This document shows, piece after piece, positions 52,396-62,406 of a stretch of DNA of 64,000 nt. Every line of letters begins with the position of its first letter. Within the stretch, counting starts at the first letter, position 1. Source of the stretch: Pseudomonas fluorescens (GTDB taxonomy: Bacteria > Pseudomonadota > Gammaproteobacteria > Pseudomonadales > Pseudomonadaceae); contig NZ_MSDF01000025.1 in assembly GCF_002022275.1 (NCBI RefSeq), positions 10,775 through 74,774 on the forward strand. Reading direction: 5' to 3'. The notes beneath the pieces were generated by a model. It worked only from the letters and a program-made list of their open reading frames with translations, was not told the origin of the DNA and made no database searches. The position numbers and the translations under genes are program-made.

Positions 52396-52480
52396 TTCGC
52401 GAGCAAGCCCGCTCCCACATTTTGACCGCGTTCTTCCTGAATAAACGCGGTCAAAATGTGGGAGCGGGCTTGCTCGCGAA
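52396..52480. repeat. REP pair 13 with perfect 37-base arms
   Basis: Two inverted arms of 37 bases match perfectly (ends TTCGCGAGC and GCTCGCGAA) around an 11-base loop. The REP monomers face away from each other, as in pair 12. It lies between the convergent GAPDH and MFS genes. Confidence 0.92.
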
Positions 52481-52489
52481 AGCGGTCTT

Positions 52490-53788
52490 TCAGGCACCGC
52501 CTACCACAGAGGCCTGCGCCGTCCTCAGCTCATGTCGATTACCCTTGAACAGCACCAGAGTCGCAATCAGCCCCAACACCGCCGCACCACTCAGCCAAAT
52601 CCCCGGCGCCGCCTTGTTATCCAGCACATGAATCAGATAAGTACACGCCGCCGGCGTAAACCCACCAAAGGTCGCCGTCGCGAGGCTGTAGGCCAGCGAA
52701 AACCCGGTGGTCCTCACCTCAATCGGCATGATCTCGGTCAGCGCCACCACCATCGCCCCGTTGTACGAGCCATACAGGAACGACAACCACAACAACACAA
52801 TCAGCAAGTGACTGAAACTCGGGTTCGCCACCAGCCACGACAGCGCCGGATACGCCGTCAGAATCGCCAGAATCGTCGCCGCCAGCAGCAGGGGTTTGCG
52901 CCCGATCCTGTCGGACACCGCACCCATCACCGGCAGCCAGATGAAATTGGAAATGCCCACGCACACCGTCACCAGCAATGCGTCGAAGTCGGACAAGTGC
53001 AGTTCCGCCTTGCCAAAGGTCGGGGTGTAGGCGGTGATCAGGTAGAACGACACGGTGGTCATCACCACCAGCGCCATGCCGGCGATCACGATGCCGAAGT
53101 TTTGACCGATCGAGCGGACAATTTCCTGCAGGGTAGGGCGGTGTTTGCGCGCCTGGAATTCAGGCGTTTCTTCCAGCGAGCGGCGAATCACGAAGATCAC
53201 CGGCACGATAAGGCAGCCGATCAGGAACGGCACGCGCCAGCCCCAGTCACCCATTTCTTCGGGGCTGAGCCAGTGGTTCAAGCCCACGCCGAGCAAACCG
53301 GCGAACACCACCGCCGCCTGCTGGCTTGCGGACTGCCAGCTGACGAAGAAGCCCTTGCGGCCCGGTGTAGCGATTTCCGCCAGGTACACCGACACACCGC
53401 CCAGTTCGACGCCCGCCGAAAAACCTTGCAGCAGACGGCCAAACAGCACCAACAACGGCGCCGCGACACCCAGGGTGGCGTAACCGGGCACGCAGGCAAT
53501 CAGGACGGTACCGGCGGCCATCATGGCCAGGGTGATGACCAAACCTTTTTTACGGCCGTGGCGGTCGATGTAGGCGCCGAGGAAGATCGCGCCCAGTGGC
53601 CGCATCAGAAAGCCCGCGCCGAAGGTGGCGAGAGAGAGCATCAGGGAGGCGAAGGCGCTGTCGGTGGGGAAGAAGGTTTTGGCAATGGCCGTGGCGTAGA
53701 AGCCGTAGACCATGAAGTCGAACATTTCGAGGAAGTTACCGCTGACAACGCGAAAGATCGCTTTGCCTTTGCCGGTTGAAGTGGGCAT
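52490..53788 (-). CDS. MFS metabolite:H+ symporter (citrate/tricarballylate type)
   Basis: A 432-residue transporter with twelve membrane segments. The loop between segments 2 and 3 carries GAYIDRHGRKKGL (about 74-86) and the later SDRIGRKPLL (about 298-307), the paired MFS motif. The opening 'VVSGNFLEMFDFMVYGFYA' (about 16-34) is characteristic of metabolite:H+ symporters, including citrate and tricarballylate carriers. The substrate is inferred only to this class. ATG 53788 has a GAG 8 bases upstream; a GTG at 53797 is possible. Confidence 0.82.
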   Translation of the reverse strand: MPTSTGKGKAIFRVVSGNFLEMFDFMVYGFYATAIAKTFFPTDSAFASLMLSLATFGAGFLMRPLGAIFLGAYIDRHGRKKGLVITLAMMAAGTVLIACVPGYATLGVAAPLLVLFGRLLQGFSAGVELGGVSVYLAEIATPGRKGFFVSWQSASQQAAVVFAGLLGVGLNHWLSPEEMGDWGWRVPFLIGCLIVPVIFVIRRSLEETPEFQARKHRPTLQEIVRSIGQNFGIVIAGMALVVMTTVSFYLITAYTPTFGKAELHLSDFDALLVTVCVGISNFIWLPVMGAVSDRIGRKPLLLAATILAILTAYPALSWLVANPSFSHLLIVLLWLSFLYGSYNGAMVVALTEIMPIEVRTTGFSLAYSLATATFGGFTPAACTYLIHVLDNKAAPGIWLSGAAVLGLIATLVLFKGNRHELRTAQASVVGGA

Positions 53789-53945
53789 GTCATGCACTCA
53801 TCTTGGCTATTTTATTGGTGATCCCTGGTCTTTGTTCATCCCTGCTGCCGTTTTGTAACCATATGTGTATTAACCACTACCGGCAATAGAAATCGATAGC
53901 TAGCTGACTAAATGCGGCAAGGTCTGAGAGCGATGAAAATCTAAA

Positions 53946-54034
53946 TGTGGGAGCGAGCTTGCTCGCGAAGGCGGTGTGTCAGTTATTGATAACCTGACTG
54001 ACACACCGCCTTCGCGAGCAAGCCCGCTCCCACA
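53946..54034. repeat. REP pair 14 with 37-base arms
   Basis: Arms of 37 bases match with one mismatch (GCGAGC on the left versus GCGGGC) and include a long non-REP stem, GAAGGCGGTGTGTCAG, around an 15-base centre. It lies between the starts and ends of two minus-strand genes. Confidence 0.92.
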
Positions 54035-54046
54035 GGGGATAAGGGT

Positions 54047-54589
54047 TTAATTCAGGAGGGTGTTGCGCAGGCTGTCCGACAGACCCTTCGGCGCCAGCCA
54101 GATGCCCAGGTAAGCCCGCGCCAGCTCATCATTGCGACTGCTGAACACCACCTGGTCATTGATCTCCAGATTCAGTCCGCGCCCGGGGCGAAAATCCAGG
54201 GCGTACCGGTCGCCGCTGCGGATGTCGCGAAAACGGGCGTGCAGTTGATCCAGTTCAGGCTTCAAGCGGGCGAGGGTGGCGGCTGTTTGTTGGCGTTCGA
54301 GGGCAGTGGTCGCCGCTTTGATCACATCGCTGCGGTCGATGTCGCGAAAGTAATACAGCGCCAGGCGCAGGTCTTTTTGCTGATCCCAGGCTTGTTTCGC
54401 CGGGATGTCTGCCGGCGCGTACAGCCCTGCCGCGTACACATCCGCCCAGAGGTAGACCAGCACCGTCTGGTTTTTCAGCGACAGTTGATGAAGTTCTGCG
54501 GGGAACGCCGCCTGCCGCAGGCGATCGGCTTCACTGGCGTGCACCACTAGCGAAAAAATCAGCAATAAACAGAAAACGACATGCCGCAT
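54047..54589 (-). CDS. Chalcone-isomerase-fold exported protein
   Basis: A 180-residue protein with a signal peptide (residues 1-18, cleavage after VHA) and a mature part that resembles the chalcone isomerase-like family: 'LWADVYAAGLYAP' (about 47-59) and LALYYFRDIDRSDV (about 75-88). In bacteria these proteins are not flavonoid enzymes and their role is unknown; fatty-acid or small-molecule binding has been suggested for related folds. The start at 54589 gives the signal peptide. It is divergent from sthA. Confidence 0.7.
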   Translation of the reverse strand: MRHVVFCLLLIFSLVVHASEADRLRQAAFPAELHQLSLKNQTVLVYLWADVYAAGLYAPADIPAKQAWDQQKDLRLALYYFRDIDRSDVIKAATTALERQQTAATLARLKPELDQLHARFRDIRSGDRYALDFRPGRGLNLEINDQVVFSSRNDELARAYLGIWLAPKGLSDSLRNTLLN

Positions 54590-54753
54590 AATGGCTCTTC
54601 CTGCAAAGGTGCGTGTCAGCAGTGTAATGCCAGTTTCCTGTTCCTGTAGTAAAGGCAAGACTGGCCTACGACGCGACCAAGGGTTAATGTGCGCGGGCTT
54701 GAGCCTTATATAGACTGTGCCCCGGCTCACACACTTGAGCCAAAAATTTCCTT

Positions 54754-54806
54754 CATGCCCGCTGGCCGCGGCATGATTTAGCCAGGCGTCCAACCGTACG
54801 CCTGGC
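54754..54806 (+). promoter_or_regulatory. Two inverted repeats in the sthA leader
   Basis: CATGCC-N10-GGCATG (54754-54775) and GCCAGGCG-N10-CGCCTGGC (54781-54806). The second could form a hairpin just before the GAGGAG (54814-54819) of sthA. No known factor assigned. Confidence 0.4.
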
Positions 54807-54824
54807 CTGTTCTGAGGAGTACGC

Positions 54825-56219
54825 ATGGCTGTCTACAACTACGACGTGGTAGTACTGGGTTCCGGCCCGGCTGGAGAAGGTGCGGCGATGAACGCTGCCA
54901 AAGCGGGGCGCAAGGTGGCGATGGTCGATAGCCGTCGCCAGGTCGGCGGTAACTGCACCCACCTGGGTACCATCCCGTCCAAGGCTTTGCGTCACTCGGT
55001 GCGCCAGATCATGCAGTTCAACACCAACCCGATGTTCCGGGCCATTGGTGAGCCGCGCTGGTTCTCGTTCCCGGACGTGTTGAAAAGCGCCGAGAAAGTC
55101 ATCTCCAAACAAGTCGCGTCGCGTACCGGCTACTACGCCCGTAACCGCGTCGACCTGTTCTTCGGCACCGGCAGCTTTGCCGACGAGCAAACCGTCGAAG
55201 TGGTCTGCGCCAACGGCGTAGTCGAGAAGCTGGTGGCCAAGCACATCATCATCGCCACCGGTTCGCGCCCGTATCGCCCGGCCGATATCGATTTCCACCA
55301 CCCGCGTATCTACGATAGCGACACCATCCTGAGCCTGGGCCACACCCCGCGCAAACTGATCATCTACGGCGCCGGCGTGATCGGCTGTGAATACGCCTCG
55401 ATCTTCAGCGGCCTGGGTGTACTGGTCGAGCTGGTGGACAACCGCGACCAGTTGCTGAGCTTCCTCGACTCGGAAATTTCCCAGGCGTTGAGCTACCACT
55501 TCAGCAACAACAACATCACCGTGCGCCACAACGAAGAGTATGAGCGGGTCGAAGGCCTGGACAACGGGGTGATCCTGCACCTCAAGTCCGGCAAGAAGAT
55601 CAAGGCCGACGCCTTGCTGTGGTGCAACGGGCGTACCGGCAACACCGACAAGCTGGGCATGGAAAACATCGGGGTCAAGGTCAACAGCCGTGGCCAGATC
55701 GAGGTGGATGAGAACTACCGCACCTGCGTGCCGAACATCTACGGCGCCGGCGACGTGATCGGCTGGCCGAGTCTGGCGAGTGCCGCGCACGACCAGGGCC
55801 GCTCGGCGGCGGGCAGCATCGTCGACAATGGCAGCTGGCGGTATGTGAACGACGTGCCAACCGGGATCTACACGATTCCCGAGATCAGCTCGATCGGCAA
55901 GAACGAACACGAACTGACCAAGGCCAAGGTGCCTTACGAAGTCGGCAAGGCGTTCTTCAAGAGCATGGCGCGTGCGCAGATCGCCGGTGAGCCGCAAGGC
56001 ATGCTGAAGATCCTGTTCCACCGCGAGACACTGGAAGTTCTCGGCGTGCATTGCTTCGGCTACCAGGCCTCGGAGATCGTGCACATCGGCCAGGCGATCA
56101 TGAACCAGCCGGGCGAGCAAAATACGCTCAAGTATTTTGTGAACACCACGTTCAACTACCCGACCATGGCTGAAGCCTATCGGGTAGCGGCCTACGACGG
56201 CCTCAACCGGCTTTTTTGA
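54825..56219 (+). CDS. sthA: Soluble pyridine nucleotide transhydrogenase
   Basis: A 464-residue FAD-dependent enzyme that moves reducing power between NADPH and NAD+. The FAD loop is VVLGSGPAGEGAAM (about 9-22) and the NAD(P) loop YGAGVIGCEYA (about 183-193). In the disulfide-reductase position it has GGNCTHLGT, with threonine in place of the second cysteine, which distinguishes SthA from dihydrolipoamide dehydrogenases. A GAGGAG precedes the ATG by 5 bases. It is convergent with the GDPD gene at a 42-base gap. Confidence 0.94.
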   Translation: MAVYNYDVVVLGSGPAGEGAAMNAAKAGRKVAMVDSRRQVGGNCTHLGTIPSKALRHSVRQIMQFNTNPMFRAIGEPRWFSFPDVLKSAEKVISKQVASRTGYYARNRVDLFFGTGSFADEQTVEVVCANGVVEKLVAKHIIIATGSRPYRPADIDFHHPRIYDSDTILSLGHTPRKLIIYGAGVIGCEYASIFSGLGVLVELVDNRDQLLSFLDSEISQALSYHFSNNNITVRHNEEYERVEGLDNGVILHLKSGKKIKADALLWCNGRTGNTDKLGMENIGVKVNSRGQIEVDENYRTCVPNIYGAGDVIGWPSLASAAHDQGRSAAGSIVDNGSWRYVNDVPTGIYTIPEISSIGKNEHELTKAKVPYEVGKAFFKSMARAQIAGEPQGMLKILFHRETLEVLGVHCFGYQASEIVHIGQAIMNQPGEQNTLKYFVNTTFNYPTMAEAYRVAAYDGLNRLF

Positions 56220-56261
56220 GCGGCTCCGGCCGGTGGCCTGAGCCGGCCGGGGAGACCGATT

Positions 56262-56984
56262 TCAGTAATTCTCGAGGGTGGCAGTGGCCAAACCGGGAAA
56301 GTCTGTAATCAGGCTATCTACGCCGAAGTCGGCGAGCCTGCGCATCAGCGCAGGTTCGTTGACCGTCCACACGGACACGTGCAAACCCTGGCGCTGGGCT
56401 TTTTCCAGACGCTCGGGGGTGCACAGCGTCCAGTTCAACGCCAGGTACTCACAGCCGTAGTTTTGCGCGACCTTCAGCGGGTCGAGCCAGGCGTATTCGG
56501 CCACCAGCCCGCGCGATAGGTCGGGGGTGAGTTCAATCGCCGCTTTCAATACTTCCCGCGAACTTGAAGTCACGGTGACCTTGTCCATCAGGCCATGGCG
56601 CACGGCCATCTCGCGAATCGCCAGCACGGTGGTTGCCGCACGGGTGCGCGAAGCGCTTTTGACTTCCAGCTGCCAGTGATCGAAATCGCACTGCTCAAAC
56701 AGCTCTTCCAGGCGCGGAATCGGGCACGGCTTGACCCAGCCCGGGCCGCCTTTGCGTGCGTCCATCTTCACCAGGTCCGCCGCCGAATACTCGACGACCT
56801 TGCCGCGCCGGTCGGCGGTGCGCTTGAGGGTCGGGTCGTGGATGACCATCAGCTCGCCGTCCATGGACAGGTGCAAATCCAGTTCGCAACGGCGTACACC
56901 GTGCTTGAGGCACTCCTGAAAGCTGGTCAGGGTGTTTTCCGGTGCTTCGCCTTTGGCACCGCGGTGGCCGTAAATCAGGGTCAC
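56262..56984 (-). CDS. Glycerophosphodiester phosphodiesterase
   Basis: A 240-residue cytoplasmic GDPD-family enzyme without signal peptide. The metal-binding pattern is visible: HRG at 7-9, the ENT at about 16-18, and 'ELDLHLSMDGELMVIHDPT' split here as CELDLHLSMDG (about 34-44) and MVIHDPT (about 48-54). It hydrolyses glycerophosphodiesters to glycerol 3-phosphate and an alcohol. The absence of a signal peptide points to UgpQ-like cytosolic use. PilZ gene lies upstream on the same strand, 43 bases away. Confidence 0.9.
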   Translation of the reverse strand: MTLIYGHRGAKGEAPENTLTSFQECLKHGVRRCELDLHLSMDGELMVIHDPTLKRTADRRGKVVEYSAADLVKMDARKGGPGWVKPCPIPRLEELFEQCDFDHWQLEVKSASRTRAATTVLAIREMAVRHGLMDKVTVTSSSREVLKAAIELTPDLSRGLVAEYAWLDPLKVAQNYGCEYLALNWTLCTPERLEKAQRQGLHVSVWTVNEPALMRRLADFGVDSLITDFPGLATATLENY

Positions 56985-57027
56985 AGTTGCTCCTTTGCGC
57001 CAGGTGATCTGGCGGGATAATACGAAT

Positions 57028-57612
57028 TCAGGTGTCTTGGGCGTCGCTTTGTTCGCGTGCCAGGCGCCGTTCCTGGGCTTGTTTTTGCAGGATGTAGCGG
57101 GCCAGCAGTTGGCGTTGGGCGTCGGTCATCGATTCGAACTCGGTGCCGACGTCAAAGCCGTCGTCTTTGGGATCGCAGTGAGTGACCCGCGCGCGCAGCA
57201 GCAGGCCAAGTGCCTGGGGCATCAGCACCAGCTTGACCGCCAGGTGCGTGTCGGGTGCCAGCGGGGCAGGGTGCTGGAAGTCGATGCCGCCTTCGGAAAT
57301 GATCACCGGCTGTGGTTCGCCGACCTCGCTCAACAGCCCGCGCGCCATGACCTGGCTGAGCAAGTCCAAGCGTTTATTCTGGACTTTGAGGAAGGCGGCC
57401 AGGCTGCGGTCTTTCTCGCTGATCTGGCGCAACAGGTGCTGGGCTTCGAATTCGCTGAGGTGCAATTCGCTGAGCAGATTGAACAGCGGGGAATCATCCA
57501 GCAATACTTCCTTGCTCGCCGCGTCGGGCGCGGAAAGCCTGCTGATTTGGAGTGCGATCATGTCGTCGATACGGTAGTATTCGCGGCGTTCTTCTTCATC
57601 TAATGTCGACAT
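57028..57612 (-). CDS. PilZ-domain protein with incomplete second motif
   Basis: A 194-residue protein. The first c-di-GMP motif RxxxR is present as REYYR (about 10-14), but the second, (D/N)xSxxG, reads IISEGG near 108-113, so the acidic or Asn residue is replaced by Ile. Whether it binds c-di-GMP is therefore uncertain. Between them is an unusual helical insertion (about 25-90), so the two motifs lie far apart. It stands between the GDPD and lolC genes. The start at 57612 is the first ATG of the frame with a GGGG upstream. Confidence 0.7.
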   Translation of the reverse strand: MSTLDEEERREYYRIDDMIALQISRLSAPDAASKEVLLDDSPLFNLLSELHLSEFEAQHLLRQISEKDRSLAAFLKVQNKRLDLLSQVMARGLLSEVGEPQPVIISEGGIDFQHPAPLAPDTHLAVKLVLMPQALGLLLRARVTHCDPKDDGFDVGTEFESMTDAQRQLLARYILQKQAQERRLAREQSDAQDT

Positions 57613-57706
57613 GGCGAACCCCAGGTAACGGTAATGGTCAGAGTGTAAAGCTGCTTACCAGACCCCGCCACCGGGACGTCTTCTTTTCCTCCGAACAAGC
57701 CCCGAC

Positions 57707-58957
57707 ATGTTCAGACCTCTCTTCGTATTTATCGGCACGCGTTATACCCGTGCAAAGCGCCGCAATCATTTTGTGTCGTTCATTTCCTTGACCTCGATGA
57801 TCGGGCTCGCCTTGGGCGTGGTCGTGATGATCGTGGTGTTGTCGGTGATGAACGGCTTCGATCATGAGATGCGCACCCGTGTGCTGGGCATGGTGCCCCA
57901 CGCGACCATCGAGGGCGATTCGCCTATCAGCGATTGGCCAAGCCTGGCCGACAAGGTCAAGCAGAACCCCAAGGTGGTGGCCGTCGCGCCGTTTACCCAG
58001 ATGCAGGGGCTGCTGACCAATGACGGCAAGGTGCAGAAAATCCTGCTCAATGGCATCGACCCGGCCCAGGAACACAACGTGTCGATCATCGACAAGTTCA
58101 TGTTGCAGGGCAAACTCGACGATTTGGCGCCCGGCAGCTTCGGCATCGTCATCGGCGACAAGGCCGCGGCCAAGCTCGGTGTGAACATCGGCGACAAGCT
58201 GACCTTCGTTGCGCCGGAAGTCACCGTGACCCCGGCCGGCATGTTTCCGCGCATGAAGCGCTTTACCGTGGTCGGCACCTTCCATGTGGGCGCCGGCGAA
58301 ATCGACGGCTTCCTCGGCCTGACCAACCTCACTGATCTTGCGCGCCTGCACCGCTGGAAGCCGGATCAGGTGCAGGGCCTGCGCCTCAAATTCAACGACC
58401 TGTTCGACGCGCCGCGTACCTCGTGGGAAATCGCCCAGCACCTCGGCGAATCCCAGTACTACGCCCGCGACTGGACTCGCACCCACGGCAACCTCTACCA
58501 GGCCATCCGCATGGAAAAAGCCATGATCGGCCTGCTGTTGCTGCTGATCGTTGCCGTGGCGGCGTTCAACATCATCTCCACGCTGGTGATGGTGGTGAAC
58601 GACAAGAAGGGTGACATTGCCATCCTGCGCACCCTGGGCGCCACGCCGGGGCAGATCATGGCGATCTTCATGGTGCAGGGCACCGTGATCGGCGTGGTCG
58701 GCACCTTGATCGGCACCGCCGTCGGCATCCTGGCGGCGCTGAACGTCAGCGCCGCCATCGCCGCGCTGGAAAAAGTCATCGGTCACAAGTTTCTCAACGC
58801 CGACGTTTACTTCATCGACTACTTGCCGTCCCAGGTTCAGGCCCAGGACGTGTTGATGGTAGGCGGCGCCGCGTTGGTCCTGAGTTTCCTTGCCACCCTG
58901 TATCCAGCCTGGCGCGCGGCACGTACCCAGCCAGCACAGGCCTTACGTTATGAGTGA
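57707..58957 (+). CDS. lolC: Lipoprotein-releasing permease LolC
   Basis: A 416-residue inner-membrane permease with four membrane segments: one near the N-terminus (about 25-48), a large periplasmic domain (about 50-265), and three after it (about 270-295, 320-345, 375-400). With LolD and LolE it extracts outer-membrane lipoproteins. It shares the opening RPLF.FIGTRYTRAKRRN with LolE, showing the two are paralogues. The stop overlaps the start region of lolD. Confidence 0.93.
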   Translation: MFRPLFVFIGTRYTRAKRRNHFVSFISLTSMIGLALGVVVMIVVLSVMNGFDHEMRTRVLGMVPHATIEGDSPISDWPSLADKVKQNPKVVAVAPFTQMQGLLTNDGKVQKILLNGIDPAQEHNVSIIDKFMLQGKLDDLAPGSFGIVIGDKAAAKLGVNIGDKLTFVAPEVTVTPAGMFPRMKRFTVVGTFHVGAGEIDGFLGLTNLTDLARLHRWKPDQVQGLRLKFNDLFDAPRTSWEIAQHLGESQYYARDWTRTHGNLYQAIRMEKAMIGLLLLLIVAVAAFNIISTLVMVVNDKKGDIAILRTLGATPGQIMAIFMVQGTVIGVVGTLIGTAVGILAALNVSAAIAALEKVIGHKFLNADVYFIDYLPSQVQAQDVLMVGGAALVLSFLATLYPAWRAARTQPAQALRYE

Positions 58958-58964
58958 ATCGGGC

Positions 58965-59648
58965 ATGAGTGAAAAAGCAATCCTGAGCTGCCGCAACCTG
59001 GGCAAATCCTACGAGGAAGGCCCGGAATCGGTGGTGGTGCTCTCAAACCTGCAGCTGGAACTGCACCCGGGCGAGCGCGTGGCGATCGTCGGCAGTTCCG
59101 GTTCCGGCAAAAGTACCTTGCTGAACCTGTTGGGCGGCCTTGATACGCCGTCCCAGGGCAGCGTCTGGCTGGCCGGCGAAGAACTGTCGGCCCTCGGTGA
59201 AAAGGCCCGTGGCCAACTGCGCAACCGTTCGCTCGGTTTTGTGTACCAGTTCCACCACCTGCTGCCGGAATTCACCGCGCTGGAAAACGTGTGCATGCCG
59301 CTGTTGATCGGCAAGACCGCGATTCCGGAAGCCCGTCAGCGCGCCAAGGCCCTGCTGGAGCGCGTCGGCCTCGGTCACCGCCTGGAACACAAACCGGCTG
59401 AACTGTCCGGCGGCGAGCGCCAGCGTGTGGCAATCGCCCGCGCCCTGGTCAACAACCCGGGTCTGGTGATGCTCGACGAGCCGACCGGCAACCTCGACTC
59501 CCACACCGCCCAGGGCATCAAGGACTTGATGCTGGAACTGAGCACCCAGATGCGCACCGCGTTCCTGGTGGTGACCCATGACATGAGCATGGCCCGCCAG
59601 ATGGACCGCGTGTTGCACCTGCAGGAAGGTCATCTGGTCGCCATCTGA
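58965..59648 (+). CDS. lolD: Lipoprotein-releasing ATPase LolD
   Basis: A 227-residue ABC ATPase that powers lipoprotein release. Walker A is GSSGSGKST at 43-51; the signature LSGGERQRV lies near 144; Walker B is LVMLDEPTGNLD near 166. The start at 58965 gives the usual length; an in-frame ATG at 58950, overlapping lolC, adds five residues. A strong hairpin with T run follows the stop before lolE. Confidence 0.93.
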   Translation: MSEKAILSCRNLGKSYEEGPESVVVLSNLQLELHPGERVAIVGSSGSGKSTLLNLLGGLDTPSQGSVWLAGEELSALGEKARGQLRNRSLGFVYQFHHLLPEFTALENVCMPLLIGKTAIPEARQRAKALLERVGLGHRLEHKPAELSGGERQRVAIARALVNNPGLVMLDEPTGNLDSHTAQGIKDLMLELSTQMRTAFLVVTHDMSMARQMDRVLHLQEGHLVAI

Positions 59649-59658
59649 CCCGTTTCAA

Positions 59659-59685
59659 GCCCGGTACTGTGGTACCGGGCTTTTT
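59659..59685 (+). terminator. Terminator-like hairpin between lolD and lolE
   Basis: Nine-base stem GCCCGGTAC/GTACCGGGC with loop TGTG followed by TTTTTC. It stands inside what is expected to be one lolCDE operon. Confidence 0.8.
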
Positions 59686-59709
59686 CATTTTTTCCAACGG
59701 TGCCCGCGA

Positions 59710-60954
59710 ATGTTCAGACCGTTATCGATTTTCATCGGCACGCGCTATACCCGCGCCAAGCGCCGCAACCGTTTTGTTTCGTTTATCTCGATGACCTCGA
59801 TGATCGGCCTCGCCCTGGGCGTATTGGCAATGATCGTGGTGCTGTCAGTGATGAACGGCTTTCAGCGCGAAATGAGCTCGCGCATCCTCGGCATGGTGCC
59901 CCACGCGACCATCGTTGGCGTAAACCCGATCGACAACTGGCAGCCCGTGGCCGACGCCGCGATGAAGAACCCGGAAGTCACCGCCGCCGTCCCGTTCACC
60001 CAGATGGACGGCATGTTCTCTTACAAAGGCGCGATGCAGCCGATCGAGATCAGCGGCGTCGACCCCGCCCAGGAAGGCAAGGTCTCGATCGTGGCCCAGC
60101 ACATCGTGCGCGGCAAACTCGATGACCTGAAACCGGGCGAGTTCGGCGTGGTGGTCGGCGACATTACTGCGCGGCGCTTTCGGCTGAACGTGGGCGACAA
60201 ACTCACCCTGATCGTGCCGGAAGTCAGCAGTGCGCCGGGTGGCATCACCCCGCGCATGCAGCGCTTGAACGTGGTCGGCATCTTCAAGGTTGGCGCAGAG
60301 CTGGATGGCTCCATGGCCTTGATCCACATGGCTGATGCGGCTGAAATCCAGCATTGGCAGCCGAACCAGGTGCAAAGTGTGCGCCTGGCGGTGAAAGACC
60401 TGTACGCAGCGCCGAAGGTGTCAGCGGACATCGCCGCCAGCCTCGGCGCAGCCTACAAGCCTGACGACTGGACCCACACCCAGGGCAGCCTGTTCAGCGC
60501 GATGAAAATGGAAAAAACCATGATCGGCCTGCTGCTGCTGATGATCGTCGCTGTGGCCGCGTTCAACATCATCGCGACCTTGATCATGGTGGTGAACGAC
60601 AAGGGCGCAGACATCGCGATTCTGCGCACCATCGGCGCCACGCCCCGGCAGATCATGGCGATCTTCATGGTGCAGGGCACGGTGATCGGTATCGTCGGCA
60701 CCCTGATCGGCGGCGTGCTCGGCGTGATTGCAGCGCTGAACGTGAGTGAACTGGTGGGCTGGCTGGAGCGCGTGACCGGGCAGCATATCTTCAGTTCGGA
60801 CGTGTATTTTGTCAGCAACTTGCCTTCGGAACTGCAAGGCGGCGATGTGCTGCTGATTTGCACGGCGGGGTTTGTGTTGAGCTTTTTGGCGACGCTGTAC
60901 CCGGCGTATCGGGCGGCGAAGATTGAGCCGGCGCATGCCCTCAGGTATTCGTAG
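59710..60954 (+). CDS. lolE: Lipoprotein-releasing permease LolE
   Basis: A 414-residue permease similar to LolC through its whole length, with the same four membrane segments and large periplasmic domain. In the pair, LolE is thought to contact the lipoprotein while LolC recruits the carrier LolA. GCCCGCGA precedes the ATG; no classic ribosome-binding site is obvious. It is separated from lolD by a hairpin terminator and followed by a REP pair. Confidence 0.92.
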   Translation: MFRPLSIFIGTRYTRAKRRNRFVSFISMTSMIGLALGVLAMIVVLSVMNGFQREMSSRILGMVPHATIVGVNPIDNWQPVADAAMKNPEVTAAVPFTQMDGMFSYKGAMQPIEISGVDPAQEGKVSIVAQHIVRGKLDDLKPGEFGVVVGDITARRFRLNVGDKLTLIVPEVSSAPGGITPRMQRLNVVGIFKVGAELDGSMALIHMADAAEIQHWQPNQVQSVRLAVKDLYAAPKVSADIAASLGAAYKPDDWTHTQGSLFSAMKMEKTMIGLLLLMIVAVAAFNIIATLIMVVNDKGADIAILRTIGATPRQIMAIFMVQGTVIGIVGTLIGGVLGVIAALNVSELVGWLERVTGQHIFSSDVYFVSNLPSELQGGDVLLICTAGFVLSFLATLYPAYRAAKIEPAHALRYS

Positions 60955-60966
60955 CATTTAAGACCG

Positions 60967-61042
60967 CTATCGCAGGCAAGCCAGCTCCCACATTTGGACT
61001 GTGAATACATTCAAAATGTGGGAGCTGGCTTGCCTGCGATAG
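60967..61042. repeat. REP pair 15
   Basis: Monomers face outward: CTATCGCAGGCAAGCC...CACAT on the left, ATGTGGGAGCTGGCTTGCC on the right. It lies between convergent lolE and copS. Confidence 0.9.
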
Positions 61043-61059
61043 GGCCGGTACAGCTTGCA

Positions 61060-62402
<1,343 letters not shown>

Positions 62403-62406
<4 letters not shown>

